From: Sulfurimonas marina
GTDB lineage: Bacteria; Campylobacterota; Campylobacteria; Campylobacterales; Sulfurimonadaceae
Direction of reading: 5' to 3'
DNA: 64,000 bases
Assembly: GCF_014905095.1 (NCBI RefSeq)
Contig: NZ_CP041165.1
Location: forward strand, 2,108,001 to 2,172,000
A program made the translations under genes and the position numbers. Shown here piece after piece: positions 46,926 through 56,625 of this stretch. How positions within the stretch are numbered: position 1 is the first letter of the stretch; each line of letters starts with the position of its first letter. Below the pieces are notes generated by a model that did not search any database, was not told the origin of the DNA, and was given only the letters and a program-made list of their open reading frames with translations.

Positions 46926-47579
46926 ATGCATATACTTGTAATGGAAGATGACCCTGTTTTAGCAGATATTCTGGTTGATTATCTAAGTGAGTTCTACACT
47001 ATAAACCATGCCTATCATTCAGATGAAGTATATACACTACTTGATAAAAACAGTTATGATTTATTTATCTTTGATATTAATGTCGTAGGGAAAAACGGTC
47101 TTAAACTATTACAAGAGTTACGGGAGTTTAGTTATACAACACCCACTATTTTCATCACGGCATATAAAGATACAGAACACCTTACACAAGCATTTGAAGC
47201 TGGTGCACACGACTATATAAAAAAACCATTTGAACTTGACGAACTACAAGCAAGAATTTTAAATTTAAAACGGATCTTCAATCTTGATCAAAAAGAGCTT
47301 ATAGAACTCTCTTCAGGTATCACTTTTAATCCAAAAATGAAAACCATTGAAACAGACAATAAAACTGTCTCTCTAGGGCATAAGAATACATTGATACTTG
47401 AGTATTTTTTAAAAAATAAAACACGCATTATTTCAAATAATGAACTTATTCAAAATATCTGGGACTATGATTCTTTACCAAGTGAAGCGACACTACGATC
47501 GCATATTCGGGACATTAGAAACATTATCGGAAAAGAGAAGATAAAAACTGTTCGTTCAGAAGGGTATATCTATGAATAG
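46926..47579 (+). CDS. OmpR-family response regulator
   Basis: A 217-residue protein: a receiver domain (acidic EDD near residue 7, phosphorylated Asp in FDINVVGKNG near 50, Lys in IKKPFE near 101) and a winged-helix DNA-binding domain (about 120-217; ATLRSHIRDIRNIIG). It overlaps the histidine kinase by 8 nt. Target genes are unknown. Confidence 0.95.
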   Translation: MHILVMEDDPVLADILVDYLSEFYTINHAYHSDEVYTLLDKNSYDLFIFDINVVGKNGLKLLQELREFSYTTPTIFITAYKDTEHLTQAFEAGAHDYIKKPFELDELQARILNLKRIFNLDQKELIELSSGITFNPKMKTIETDNKTVSLGHKNTLILEYFLKNKTRIISNNELIQNIWDYDSLPSEATLRSHIRDIRNIIGKEKIKTVRSEGYIYE

Positions 47580-48708
47580 GATTACAAAAAAATCGTTTTA
47601 TTCATTTCTTGCACTCTATCTTATCAGCTCTTTTATCTTTTTATCACTCACTGCATACTGGTTCTATACATCTCAAGTAGCTATGGAGAAGAGTACCAAC
47701 TTTTACAGAATGAACCATATTGCAGATGTAGTAAGTTCAGAGATAATTCATGCTGCAATGAACAATAAAAAGTTTGAGTTAAAACATTTTGACAAAGAAG
47801 CTGTAGCTCTGCTAGATAAAGAAAAAGGTGTAATTGACGGTATGCTTATTCAAAAGGTTGATTTTTCTAAAGATTTTTATATGAATGATATGATGTTTAC
47901 ACTCGTTTCAAAAAGATCAGGAGGGCATCTTGGGATTGAATACATTATTGTTCAAAGTGATGAATATTTCAAAAATATTGCCAAAATAAAAAATAAAATA
48001 GCCTATGCAGTTGTCATTACTGCAATTTTAATTATTATGATTGCAGTATTTCTCTCCTACATATTTTTAAAACCTATTAAAGATAAGATGCAAGAGATAG
48101 AGGAGTTTGTAAAAGACACTACACATGAACTTAATACCCCTATTACAGCGCTTATGATGTCACTCTCACGACTAAAACAAAAACAAACTTACGATGAAAA
48201 AATTCTAAATAACCTCTCTATAAGTACTAAACAACTTCATGATATCTATGCAACCCTTTCTTATGTTAGTTTTGATACAAAAGAGTCTGATGAGACTATC
48301 AACTTTTCGAATATTATTCAAGAGCAGATAGAGTATGTAAAAGAACTTCGTAAGAAAAAACACCTTTCAATCATAACAAACCTGCAAGCAGTTCCAATTA
48401 CAATTGCACCAACTAAAGCAAAAATGCTTATCAGTAACCTACTTGGAAACGCAATCAAATATTCACACCAAAATGGGACTATTACCGTTACTACGACTCC
48501 TGAGTATATGTCTATAGAAGATAATGGAATTGGTATTGAGAAAGAGAAATTAAAAACTATTTTTACAAGATATGTAAGAGCTTCATCTTATGGTGGAGGA
48601 TTTGGGATAGGACTTAGTATTGTCAAACAAATTGCACAAGAGTATAACTACAAAATTGAGATCGATTCAAAAGTTGGAATCGGGACTAAAATAACTATCT
48701 ATTTTTAA
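47572..48708 (+). CDS. Sensor histidine kinase
   Basis: A 378-residue kinase with two membrane helices (about 12-32 and 145-165) flanking a periplasmic sensor of about 110 residues, then the dimerisation domain with phospho-acceptor THELNTPI, and the ATPase domain with NAIKY, DNGIGI and GGGFGIGLSIVKQ. It signals to the response regulator encoded just before it. The end overlaps the convergent CitE-like gene by 14 nt. Confidence 0.95.
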   Translation: MNRITKKSFYSFLALYLISSFIFLSLTAYWFYTSQVAMEKSTNFYRMNHIADVVSSEIIHAAMNNKKFELKHFDKEAVALLDKEKGVIDGMLIQKVDFSKDFYMNDMMFTLVSKRSGGHLGIEYIIVQSDEYFKNIAKIKNKIAYAVVITAILIIMIAVFLSYIFLKPIKDKMQEIEEFVKDTTHELNTPITALMMSLSRLKQKQTYDEKILNNLSISTKQLHDIYATLSYVSFDTKESDETINFSNIIQEQIEYVKELRKKKHLSIITNLQAVPITIAPTKAKMLISNLLGNAIKYSHQNGTITVTTTPEYMSIEDNGIGIEKEKLKTIFTRYVRASSYGGGFGIGLSIVKQIAQEYNYKIEIDSKVGIGTKITIYF

Positions 48709-49579
48709 TACCGTATATCTCTGCTCTTTGTAATACTAGCTCAGAATAACCGAGCATTGTATGTTTTTCTGCCATTTTTCCGTTTTGATTAAAGACTACT
48801 TGTGTTCTCTCTTGCATCTCTCTAGCCTCTTTATATTCAGATTCATTTACTTTATAGAGTTCATTTACAACTGCTATTTGGTTAGGGTGAATAATGGTTT
48901 TAGAGAAAAGTCCCTCTTTTAGATCACGTAAAACATCTTTTTTAAAACCCTCTTCATCTTTAAAACAAGGGTAAACTCCACCGCTGATCGCAAAACCTTC
49001 ACTTTTAAAAATAGAGAGGAAGTTTCCAAGCACAACATTCGTTACACTAAAATCAAATATAGACTCATCACACCCTCTTCTCATCGCAAGTTGTCGCAAC
49101 ATATCTTCAAGGCCGAATCTTACTAACAAAATCTTCTGTTTGTTTGTTATCAATAGCTTTTTCAAACACTGTAATTTTTCACTATCAAAGAGCTCTTTTC
49201 CCTCTATACTAGGCATTATGTAAAAGTTTGTACCCTCTAGCAGTTCCAAATACTCTTGTGCATTTGTTAGTGAAAACTTTGGCAATATAAAGCCATCAAC
49301 AGTGTCAATACTAGAGATTTTCAAAAGCTCTTTTAGATGGTTTTGATCTTTAGGACGTAGAAAAAGATAGAGAGATTTGCTTTGACGTTTATCAAGTAGA
49401 CTCTTAACTATTTTATACGCACTTGAAAGCTCTGCTTGCTCAAGTCCATCTTCAAAATCAACCACTAATGACTTTAATTCAGGATATTTATTATGATAAA
49501 GAATTTCATTAAGGTTTTTGTGTGAAGCGGGGATAAACAGCGTCCCACCAAGTTTAAGATAGTTGATTGTTTGATTCAT
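48695..49579 (-). CDS. CitE/HpcH-HpaI-like C-C bond lyase
   Basis: A 294-residue TIM-barrel protein related to the citrate lyase beta subunit: GGTLFIPASH at the N terminus, VVDFEDGL, GFILPKF, IMPSIEGKE and KTIIHPNQIAVVNELY. The family cleaves or forms acyl-CoA C-C bonds; no citrate lyase partners are here, so it is a stand-alone CitE-like enzyme of unknown substrate. The mRNA appears leaderless: TTGACA-17-TAAAAT-6-ATG. Confidence 0.8.
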   Translation of the reverse strand: MNQTINYLKLGGTLFIPASHKNLNEILYHNKYPELKSLVVDFEDGLEQAELSSAYKIVKSLLDKRQSKSLYLFLRPKDQNHLKELLKISSIDTVDGFILPKFSLTNAQEYLELLEGTNFYIMPSIEGKELFDSEKLQCLKKLLITNKQKILLVRFGLEDMLRQLAMRRGCDESIFDFSVTNVVLGNFLSIFKSEGFAISGGVYPCFKDEEGFKKDVLRDLKEGLFSKTIIHPNQIAVVNELYKVNESEYKEAREMQERTQVVFNQNGKMAEKHTMLGYSELVLQRAEIYGIKNR

Positions 49580-49622
49580 AAAAACATTTTACTATGACAC
49601 TAAAAAAGTGTCAAGTAAAATG
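49580..49622 (-). terminator. nifU terminator hairpin that also carries the CitE-like gene promoter
   Basis: A 16-bp stem with one bulged A (CATTTTACT plus TGACACT against AGTGTCA plus AGTAAAATG, 49585-49622) and a 5-nt A loop is followed on the minus strand by TTTTT, making an intrinsic terminator after nifU. The same bases give TTGACA (49614-49609), a 17-nt spacer and TAAAAT (49591-49586), 6 nt before the ATG of the next gene. Confidence 0.75.
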
Positions 49623-49634
49623 GTATAAGTGAGA

Positions 49635-50615
49635 TTAGATAGGTAATACGCGGATTTTATCTGAAAGTTTCTCTTTAAGAGTACTTTCAATCGCATATAG
49701 TGTACCAGTAGCACTTGAAGCACAACCGCTACATGCACCAAGGTAACGGATATAGATATCAATATACGGATCAGCTTTTTTGATATCGATAATCTCCATA
49801 TCTCCACCGTCCATAATTAGGAATTGACGAACATTCTCATCGATGATAGCATCAACAGCTTTGATCTGTTGTACTAATGTCATCTCTTCAAATTTACCGC
49901 CGCCCATAGCTTGAGCATCAGCAGCAGCTTTCATTTTTTCTTCATCCATCTCTTTACGAGTATCTGCTAAGATATCTACTAAATAGTAATCCATAGCTTC
50001 GTGTCCACCAGGCTTAATACAAGATTTACAGAATCCACCCGCTTTTGTATAGTCAGTGATCTCTTCAACAGTTTTAAGGTCGTTTAGCTTGATAACCTCT
50101 TTAAGAGTATTTAGAGATACACGTGCACATTCACAAACAATGATCTCCTCTTCAAAACTCTCTGCATCAACACCTAGATAAAGTCCTGCAGCTTTTTTGA
50201 TAACATCGTAAGCCATAACCGAACAGTGCATCTTTTGTGGTGGAACTGCCGGAGTTTCCGGATCGTCACGAAGAGCCATCTCAACATCGATATTTGTAAT
50301 TTTTACAGCTTCTTGTACAGTTTTACCGATACAAAGCTCAGTCATTACATCAGATGAAGCGATCGCAGTACCACAACCGAAAGATTTAAATTTAGAATCT
50401 ATAATCTTATCAGTCGCTGGATCGATCTCCCAGTATAAACGTACAGCATCACCACAAGATTCCGCACCGAAGTCAGCAACAATAAGTTTGTTCCCGCGTG
50501 ACTCTGCATCTGCTTCAAAGATCTCCCCTTGGTGTTGAGGATTGTTCATTAATGTCGTTACTTTATTTGAATACGCGTCCCAAAGAGACTCGCCTAACAT
50601 ATCAGCCTTAGCCAT
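49635..50615 (-). CDS. nifU: Iron-sulfur cluster assembly scaffold NifU
   Basis: A 326-residue three-part NifU: an IscU-like domain (about 1-130; Cys in ESCGDAV, GCGTA and MHCSV), a bacterioferritin-associated-ferredoxin-like [2Fe-2S] part (about 140-200; VCECARVS and FCKSCIKPGG) and the C-terminal NifU domain (about 245-326; LGACSGCASS). It receives sulfur from NifS and builds Fe-S clusters. Campylobacterota use NifSU for general Fe-S assembly. AGGAG precedes the ATG. Confidence 0.95.
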   Translation of the reverse strand: MAKADMLGESLWDAYSNKVTTLMNNPQHQGEIFEADAESRGNKLIVADFGAESCGDAVRLYWEIDPATDKIIDSKFKSFGCGTAIASSDVMTELCIGKTVQEAVKITNIDVEMALRDDPETPAVPPQKMHCSVMAYDVIKKAAGLYLGVDAESFEEEIIVCECARVSLNTLKEVIKLNDLKTVEEITDYTKAGGFCKSCIKPGGHEAMDYYLVDILADTRKEMDEEKMKAAADAQAMGGGKFEEMTLVQQIKAVDAIIDENVRQFLIMDGGDMEIIDIKKADPYIDIYIRYLGACSGCASSATGTLYAIESTLKEKLSDKIRVLPI

Positions 50616-50647
50616 AATTTTCTCCTATTATTTAATTCTTATAATTT

Positions 50648-51903
<1,256 letters not shown>

Positions 51904-51992
51904 TTTAAATAAGACAATTTTTGTCCTCTTTTAGTGTTGACATCATAATAGCTTTATGGTTATGAATAGCTTAAGTAAAACTTACACCCGAT

Positions 51993-52027
51993 TTGACTTA
52001 AGAATTAAAACAGCATATAATTTCGCC
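51993..52027 (+). promoter_or_regulatory. Consensus sigma70 promoter for a leaderless gene
   Basis: TTGACT (51993-51998), a 17-nt spacer and TATAAT (52016-52021) are followed after 6 nt by ATG. Transcription is expected to start at or within a base of the start codon. Confidence 0.75.
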
Positions 52028-52534
52028 ATGTGTAATTTTAATAACCTCAATGATGATACAAAAATAGTAGTCAGCATCTTTATGAAAAAGGCTGCCGAGA
52101 ATGTTGGGGGTATAAACTATCTACTCTCTTTAATAGAAGCAATAAGAAATAAGGCACTGCCACTAAGCAGTACAAAAATGCAAATCGCTTCAAATAACTC
52201 TCTAATTAAATGGAATAAAGTGATTTTTAAAGACAAACTTGATCTGCTTGATAAGATCTTGGTTTTACATAGAGAATCACAAAACAGAGAATTTAACCTT
52301 TTAGATGAACCAAGTCAAAAAAAGAAAAAAAAGGTTATAAACCTTATTAAGACACTCAAACCAATCGAATTTGTTGTCACACCGCAAAATCCAAAAGATG
52401 GTGGTGGCTTTAGTTTTGGTGTTTTTGACACGATAGATTTTGATAATGATCTCGTAAAATTCAATCCTATCTTTTTAGCAATCTTTTTTTGTTCAACGGA
52501 GTTTACTAAAAAAGCTATTAAATATGAAAGCTAA
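52028..52534 (+). CDS. Hypothetical protein
   Basis: About 168 residues, basic, with a Lys-rich stretch (KKKKKVINLIKTL) in the middle. No domain is recognised. I start it at the ATG at 52028 because a near-consensus promoter (TTGACT-17-TATAAT) ends 6 nt before it; an in-frame ATG at 51956 would lie upstream of that promoter. No ribosome-binding site is present. The next gene, leuC, has its own promoter. Confidence 0.65.
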   Translation: MCNFNNLNDDTKIVVSIFMKKAAENVGGINYLLSLIEAIRNKALPLSSTKMQIASNNSLIKWNKVIFKDKLDLLDKILVLHRESQNREFNLLDEPSQKKKKKVINLIKTLKPIEFVVTPQNPKDGGGFSFGVFDTIDFDNDLVKFNPIFLAIFFCSTEFTKKAIKYES

Positions 52535-52557
52535 ATCATCTGTGTTTAAACCTCTTA

Positions 52558-52718
52558 TGTTATAATCGCGAAATTATTTTCAAAACCAAAATCGCACTAA
52601 TGCGATGAGCTTTCTGCTGAAGAAAACCTAGTGTTAACGTAGATAAAGGAATTATTTCCTTATATCGTGTCAAATAAAATACAAGGTTTCCTTCATTTTA
52701 TACAATAAAATTAAGGAA
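52558..52718 (+). promoter_or_regulatory. leuC leader: promoter, mini-ORF and switching hairpins
   Basis: An extended -10 (TGTTATAAT, 52558-52566) starts a leader of about 150 nt. It contains AAGGAA/TTCCTT (52646-52661) as one hairpin. A strong hairpin at 52688-52718 pairs TTCCTT and ATTTTAT with ATAAAAT and AAGGAA (13 bp, one mismatch, 3-nt loop) and so hides the leuC ribosome-binding site. A competing hairpin (52674-52701) pairs ATAAAAT and AAGG with CCTT and ATTTTAT and would free that site. The two cannot form together. Confidence 0.65.
52605..52631 (+). CDS. Candidate leucine leader peptide (8 codons)
   Basis: ATG AGC TTT CTG CTG AAG AAA ACC TAG encodes MSFLLKKT, with two adjacent CTG leucine codons, located inside the leuC leader ahead of the switching hairpins. 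No clear ribosome-binding site is seen. Its place fits a leucine attenuation peptide, but two Leu codons is a weak signal. Confidence 0.4.
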   Translation: MSFLLKKT

Positions 52719-52724
52719 TAAACT

Positions 52725-53984
52725 ATGGGACAAACCATAACTGAAAAAATATTTTCTGAACATGTTGGTAAAGAGGTATACGCAGGCGAAATCGTTCGCT
52801 CACCAATCGACATGGTTATCGGAAATGACATCACTACACCTATCTCTATCAAAGCTTTTGAAGATAGCGGTGCAGAAAAACTAGCAAATCCTGATGGATT
52901 CTCAATCGTACTTGATCACTTCATCCCTGCAAAAGATATCGCTTCAGCTAACCAAGCAAGAATATCTCGTGATTTCGCTAAAAAACATAAACTTAAAAAC
53001 TTTTTTGATGAAAAAGATATGGGAATCGAGCATGCACTTTTACCTGAAAAAGGTCTTGTAGTTCCTGGTGATGTAATTATCGGTGCCGATTCACACACTT
53101 GTACACACGGTGCTCTTGGAGCATTCTCAACTGGTATGGGTTCAACTGACCTTGCATTTGCTATGATCACAGGCGGTAACTGGTTCAAAGTTCCTGAAAC
53201 TATCAAAGTAAACCTAAGCGGAAAACCTGGGCAATATACTACGGGTAAAGATATCATCCTAGAGATCATCAGAATGATCGGTGTTGACGGTGCACTTTAC
53301 AAAACTTTAGAGTTCACTGGTTCAACTATTCCTCACTTAAGCATGGATGACAGATTCTCTATGTGTAACATGGCTATCGAAGCTGGTGCAAAAAGTGGTA
53401 TCGTTGCGCATGATGAGATCACTGCAGAATTTTTAGCAGACAAAGATTTAGCTCGCGCGCCGAAAATCCACCAAAGCGATGCGGATGCAACATATTGTAT
53501 GGAACTTAACATTGAAGTTGATAAACTTGATCCTGTTATTGCATACCCGTTCTTACCGTCAAACGGTCACTCTGTTGTTCAAGCGGTAGCTGATAAAATC
53601 AAAGTTGATCAAGCATTTATCGGTTCATGTACAAATGGTCGTTTAGCAGATTTAAAAGTTGCAGCTGAGATCTTAGAGGGTAAAAAAGTACATGAAGATG
53701 TAAGACTTATCGTTACTCCTGGTACACAAAAGATCTTACGTGAAGCTACAAAACTTGGATATATTGATATAATTGTAGATGCAGGCGGTGTTGTGAGTAA
53801 TCCAACTTGTGGTGCATGTCTTGGTGGTTACATGGGTATCCTAGGAGACGGCGAAGTTGCAATCTCTACAACAAATAGAAACTTCGTTGGGCGTATGGGC
53901 TCTAGAAGTTCAAAAGTATATTTAGCAAACTCTGCGGTAGCAGCAGCTTCTGCGATCACAGGATATATTACAGATCCTAGATAA
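52725..53984 (+). CDS. leuC: 3-isopropylmalate dehydratase large subunit
   Basis: A 419-residue aconitase-family protein of the LeuC/HacA type: GADSHTCTHGALGAFSTGMGSTD, FIGSCTNGRLADLKVA and NPTCGACLGGYMG hold the three Cys of the [4Fe-4S] cluster. With LeuD it isomerises isopropylmalate in leucine synthesis. leuD, leuA and leuB are not in the window. Translation start has AAGGAA, which is part of the leader hairpin. No terminator separates it from the OmpA gene. Confidence 0.95.
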   Translation: MGQTITEKIFSEHVGKEVYAGEIVRSPIDMVIGNDITTPISIKAFEDSGAEKLANPDGFSIVLDHFIPAKDIASANQARISRDFAKKHKLKNFFDEKDMGIEHALLPEKGLVVPGDVIIGADSHTCTHGALGAFSTGMGSTDLAFAMITGGNWFKVPETIKVNLSGKPGQYTTGKDIILEIIRMIGVDGALYKTLEFTGSTIPHLSMDDRFSMCNMAIEAGAKSGIVAHDEITAEFLADKDLARAPKIHQSDADATYCMELNIEVDKLDPVIAYPFLPSNGHSVVQAVADKIKVDQAFIGSCTNGRLADLKVAAEILEGKKVHEDVRLIVTPGTQKILREATKLGYIDIIVDAGGVVSNPTCGACLGGYMGILGDGEVAISTTNRNFVGRMGSRSSKVYLANSAVAAASAITGYITDPR

Positions 53985-54066
53985 TAAAACTATAAGGTAA
54001 ATGAGACTAAACTTTATCATACTATCGAGTTTAACTATGTTATTAAACTTATTTAAAGGGGTTCAG

Positions 54067-55281
54067 ATGAAGAAGTTTCTATTACTTTCAGCCTTAGTTT
54101 CTAGTGTACTGCTAGCAGAACAAAAACAATATGAAATCTCTCCAATGATCGGATACGATCTGACGGAGGGCAACATTGACATTAAAAACAATGGACACTT
54201 TTTAGGTGGCTTAGAAATACAGTTCAATTCACCTAACTCAAAAATCTCTCCTGAATTTTCTATTCTTTATTCACCGAAAGCGAAATATGAAGCCAGTGGT
54301 GACTCATCTATCACTCGTGGTGCATTTAACGGTGTTTATACCTTTGATACAATAAATAACTTTGTACCCTTTGCAAAAGCAGGTATCGGTATTGAAAATG
54401 TAGGTAATGAAACTGAAGCAAATCAAGACGGCTTTTTTCTAGATGCAGGTGCAGGTGCGAAATACTTCTTCAGTGAAAACTTAGCTTTAAAAGCAGAAGC
54501 TATTTATCTTGCAAAATATGCAAACCAAAATGCAGGTCACTTTGACAGTAACTTGATAGCTATGGTTGGCTTAACCTTTGCATTTGGTGATTCAACTCAG
54601 CCACAACCAAAAGAGGAACCAAAACAAGAAGTTGTGAAAGAAGAACCAGTTGTCACTCCTGAACCAGTTGACGGTGATGATGACAACGACGGTGTTTTAA
54701 ACTCCAAAGATCAGTGTCCGGCATCTCCTGCCAATGTTACAGTAGATACAAACGGCTGTGAAGTTGACAGTGATAATGATGGCATAGTCGATTCAAAAGA
54801 TCAATGTCCAAAAACAAAACTAGGTGTAAAAGTTGACGAAAATGGGTGTGATATCGATACTGATAAAGACGGTGTTGTAAATGCCAAAGATATTTGTCCA
54901 AATACACCATTAGGCGCTGATGTAAATGATGAAGGTTGTCCTAAAGAGGTAACACTAAACATCAATTTTGCAACAAACTCTTCAACTATTAAAGAGTCCT
55001 CATCTGCACTTCTTGATCAATATGCAAAATTCTTAACGACATACACAAACTACAGTGCACACATAGTTGGACATACTGATGATCGCGGTGCCGCTGCATA
55101 TAACAAAAAACTCTCAGAAAAAAGAGCAAATGCAGTAGTGCAAGCACTTATAGCAAAAGGTGTTGATCCTAAGCAATTAACTTCAGAGGGAATGGGCGAA
55201 GAGAAACCTGTTGCCGACAATAAAACTGCTGAAGGTCGTTCGCAAAACAGAAGAATCGAAGCACAGCTGACTAGACACTAA
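54067..55281 (+). CDS. OmpA-family outer-membrane protein with thrombospondin-type-3 repeats
   Basis: About 404 residues: a signal peptide (MKKFLLLSALVSSVLLA), an 8-strand barrel-like domain (about 20-175), a Pro/Glu/Lys linker, three calcium-binding-type repeats (DxDNDGVxxxxDxCP, about 200-295) and a C-terminal OmpA peptidoglycan-binding domain (about 300-404; HTDDRGAAAYNKKLSEKRA). It links the outer membrane to the wall. I start it at the ATG with AAAGGGG 6 nt upstream; an earlier in-frame ATG at 54001 would add residues before the signal. Confidence 0.92.
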   Translation: MKKFLLLSALVSSVLLAEQKQYEISPMIGYDLTEGNIDIKNNGHFLGGLEIQFNSPNSKISPEFSILYSPKAKYEASGDSSITRGAFNGVYTFDTINNFVPFAKAGIGIENVGNETEANQDGFFLDAGAGAKYFFSENLALKAEAIYLAKYANQNAGHFDSNLIAMVGLTFAFGDSTQPQPKEEPKQEVVKEEPVVTPEPVDGDDDNDGVLNSKDQCPASPANVTVDTNGCEVDSDNDGIVDSKDQCPKTKLGVKVDENGCDIDTDKDGVVNAKDICPNTPLGADVNDEGCPKEVTLNINFATNSSTIKESSSALLDQYAKFLTTYTNYSAHIVGHTDDRGAAAYNKKLSEKRANAVVQALIAKGVDPKQLTSEGMGEEKPVADNKTAEGRSQNRRIEAQLTRH

Positions 55282-55866
55282 ATGTTTGTTATTCCATGCG
55301 TCATCTTTGCAGGCGGTAAAAGTTCACGAATGGGAGAAGATAAAGCACTTCTTCCATTTGGCCCTTCACCTACCCTAACACAATACTTATATAATAAACT
55401 CTCAAAACTCTTTTGCAATGTTTATATCTCTACAAAAACAAAAGAGAAGTTTAATTTTGATGCAAATTTTATAGAAGATCAGCATCAAGAACTCTTCGCA
55501 CCAACTACCGGTTTTATCTCAAGTTTTTCTCTATTAGATGCAGAGAGTTTTTTTGCAATCAGTGTAGACACCCCTTTTATAGATGAGATAATCATCCAAA
55601 CCCTCCTTGAACATGACCAAGATACAAATGATGCGACAATCGCTACACTAGAGGGTAAAATGCAGCCTCTTTGCGGTATCTATCACCGCTCTTTGCTCAA
55701 GGCTTTTATTGATATGGAGAAAAACAATATCCATAAACTCGGATACCTACTAAAAAATTCCAATACAAAACTTGTCGACTTTACAGATCAAAACAAATTT
55801 TTAAACCTTAACAATAAAGAGGAATATCAAAAAGGATTGGAAATTATTAACACCTCTTTGATATAA
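55282..55866 (+). CDS. mobA: Molybdenum cofactor guanylyltransferase
   Basis: A 194-residue nucleotidyltransferase with IFAGGKSSRMGEDKALLPF at the N terminus and SVDTPFI as the metal-binding segment. It adds GMP to molybdopterin. It starts directly after the OmpA stop without its own ribosome site, so translation is probably coupled. moaC follows, and Moco serves enzymes such as the downstream SoxC. Confidence 0.92.
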   Translation: MFVIPCVIFAGGKSSRMGEDKALLPFGPSPTLTQYLYNKLSKLFCNVYISTKTKEKFNFDANFIEDQHQELFAPTTGFISSFSLLDAESFFAISVDTPFIDEIIIQTLLEHDQDTNDATIATLEGKMQPLCGIYHRSLLKAFIDMEKNNIHKLGYLLKNSNTKLVDFTDQNKFLNLNNKEEYQKGLEIINTSLI

Positions 55867-55892
55867 TAGTGAAAAAAGTAAAGAACTAAAAT

Positions 55893-56363
55893 ATGAACTT
55901 AACGCATTTAGATGAAAATCAAAGACCAAAGATGGTCGATGTAAGTGACAAGGACGAAACGACACGCGTAGCTGTTGCAAGCGGTATAATAGAGATGAGT
56001 CAAGAGGCATACGATGCCATCGTAAATGAAACGACAAAAAAGGGTCCGGTTCTACAAACTGCAGTGATCGCTTCAATTATGGGTGTTAAAAAAACAAGTG
56101 ACCTTATCCCAATGTGTCATCCTCTAAACCTTAGTGGTATCAACTGTGATGTAGACGAGTTACCTGAGCTTCCTGGATTTAAACTGACAGTTACAGCAAA
56201 ACTCAAAGGACAAACGGGTGTTGAGATGGAAGCCTTGACAGGGACATCTGTTGGACTTTTAACAATCTACGATATGGTAAAAGCGATCGATAAAGGGATG
56301 ATCATCCGTAACGTACAACTTGAAGCAAAATCAGGAGGAAAAAGTGGAGACTTTAAACGATAG
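55893..56363 (+). CDS. moaC: Cyclic pyranopterin monophosphate synthase
   Basis: A 156-residue Moa[32 protein letters not shown] and [27 protein letters not shown] are family signatures. It makes cPMP, the first stable Moco precursor. A TATAAT (55862-55867) lies just upstream, so it may also have its own promoter. It overlaps the DUF493 gene. Confidence 0.96.
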   Translation: MNLTHLDENQRPKMVDVSDKDETTRVAVASGIIEMSQEAYDAIVNETTKKGPVLQTAVIASIMGVKKTSDLIPMCHPLNLSGINCDVDELPELPGFKLTVTAKLKGQTGVEMEALTGTSVGLLTIYDMVKAIDKGMIIRNVQLEAKSGGKSGDFKR

Positions 56364-56619
56364 ACTAAAAGGTGAAAAGCTAGAGCTTACATACCCTTGC
56401 TCTTGGTGTTATAAAGTGATAGCAACTGAAAAAGCTGCACTTGAACAAGCAGTGAGGGATGTTTTACTTGAAAGAGAACATAAACTGACTCACTCAAACA
56501 ACTCAAAAACCGGAAAGTATGTAAGTATGAATCTTGATTTGTTAGTACACAATGAAGATGATAGACAATTTATATATGATGCTTTAAAACAACATCAAAA
56601 TATAAAAATGGTGTTATAG
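56344..56619 (+). CDS. DUF493/YbeD (HP0495) family small protein
   Basis: About 91 residues with the DUF493 pattern [27 protein letters not shown] and the C-terminal ... [26 protein letters not shown]. Members are small ferredoxin-like-fold proteins of uncertain regulatory role. I start it at GTG 56344, with AGGAGG 5 nt upstream, overlapping moaC by 20 nt. Confidence 0.85.
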   Translation: METLNDRLKGEKLELTYPCSWCYKVIATEKAALEQAVRDVLLEREHKLTHSNNSKTGKYVSMNLDLLVHNEDDRQFIYDALKQHQNIKMVL

Positions 56620-56625
56620 GAGTAT

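Noticed and set aside
51956-52027. Upstream ATG for the hypothetical gene before leuC
   Set aside because: A near-consensus promoter lies between it and the ATG at 52028.
54001-54066. Upstream ATG for the OmpA-family gene
   Set aside because: It would put 22 residues before a normal signal peptide; the ATG at 54067 has AAAGGGG well placed.
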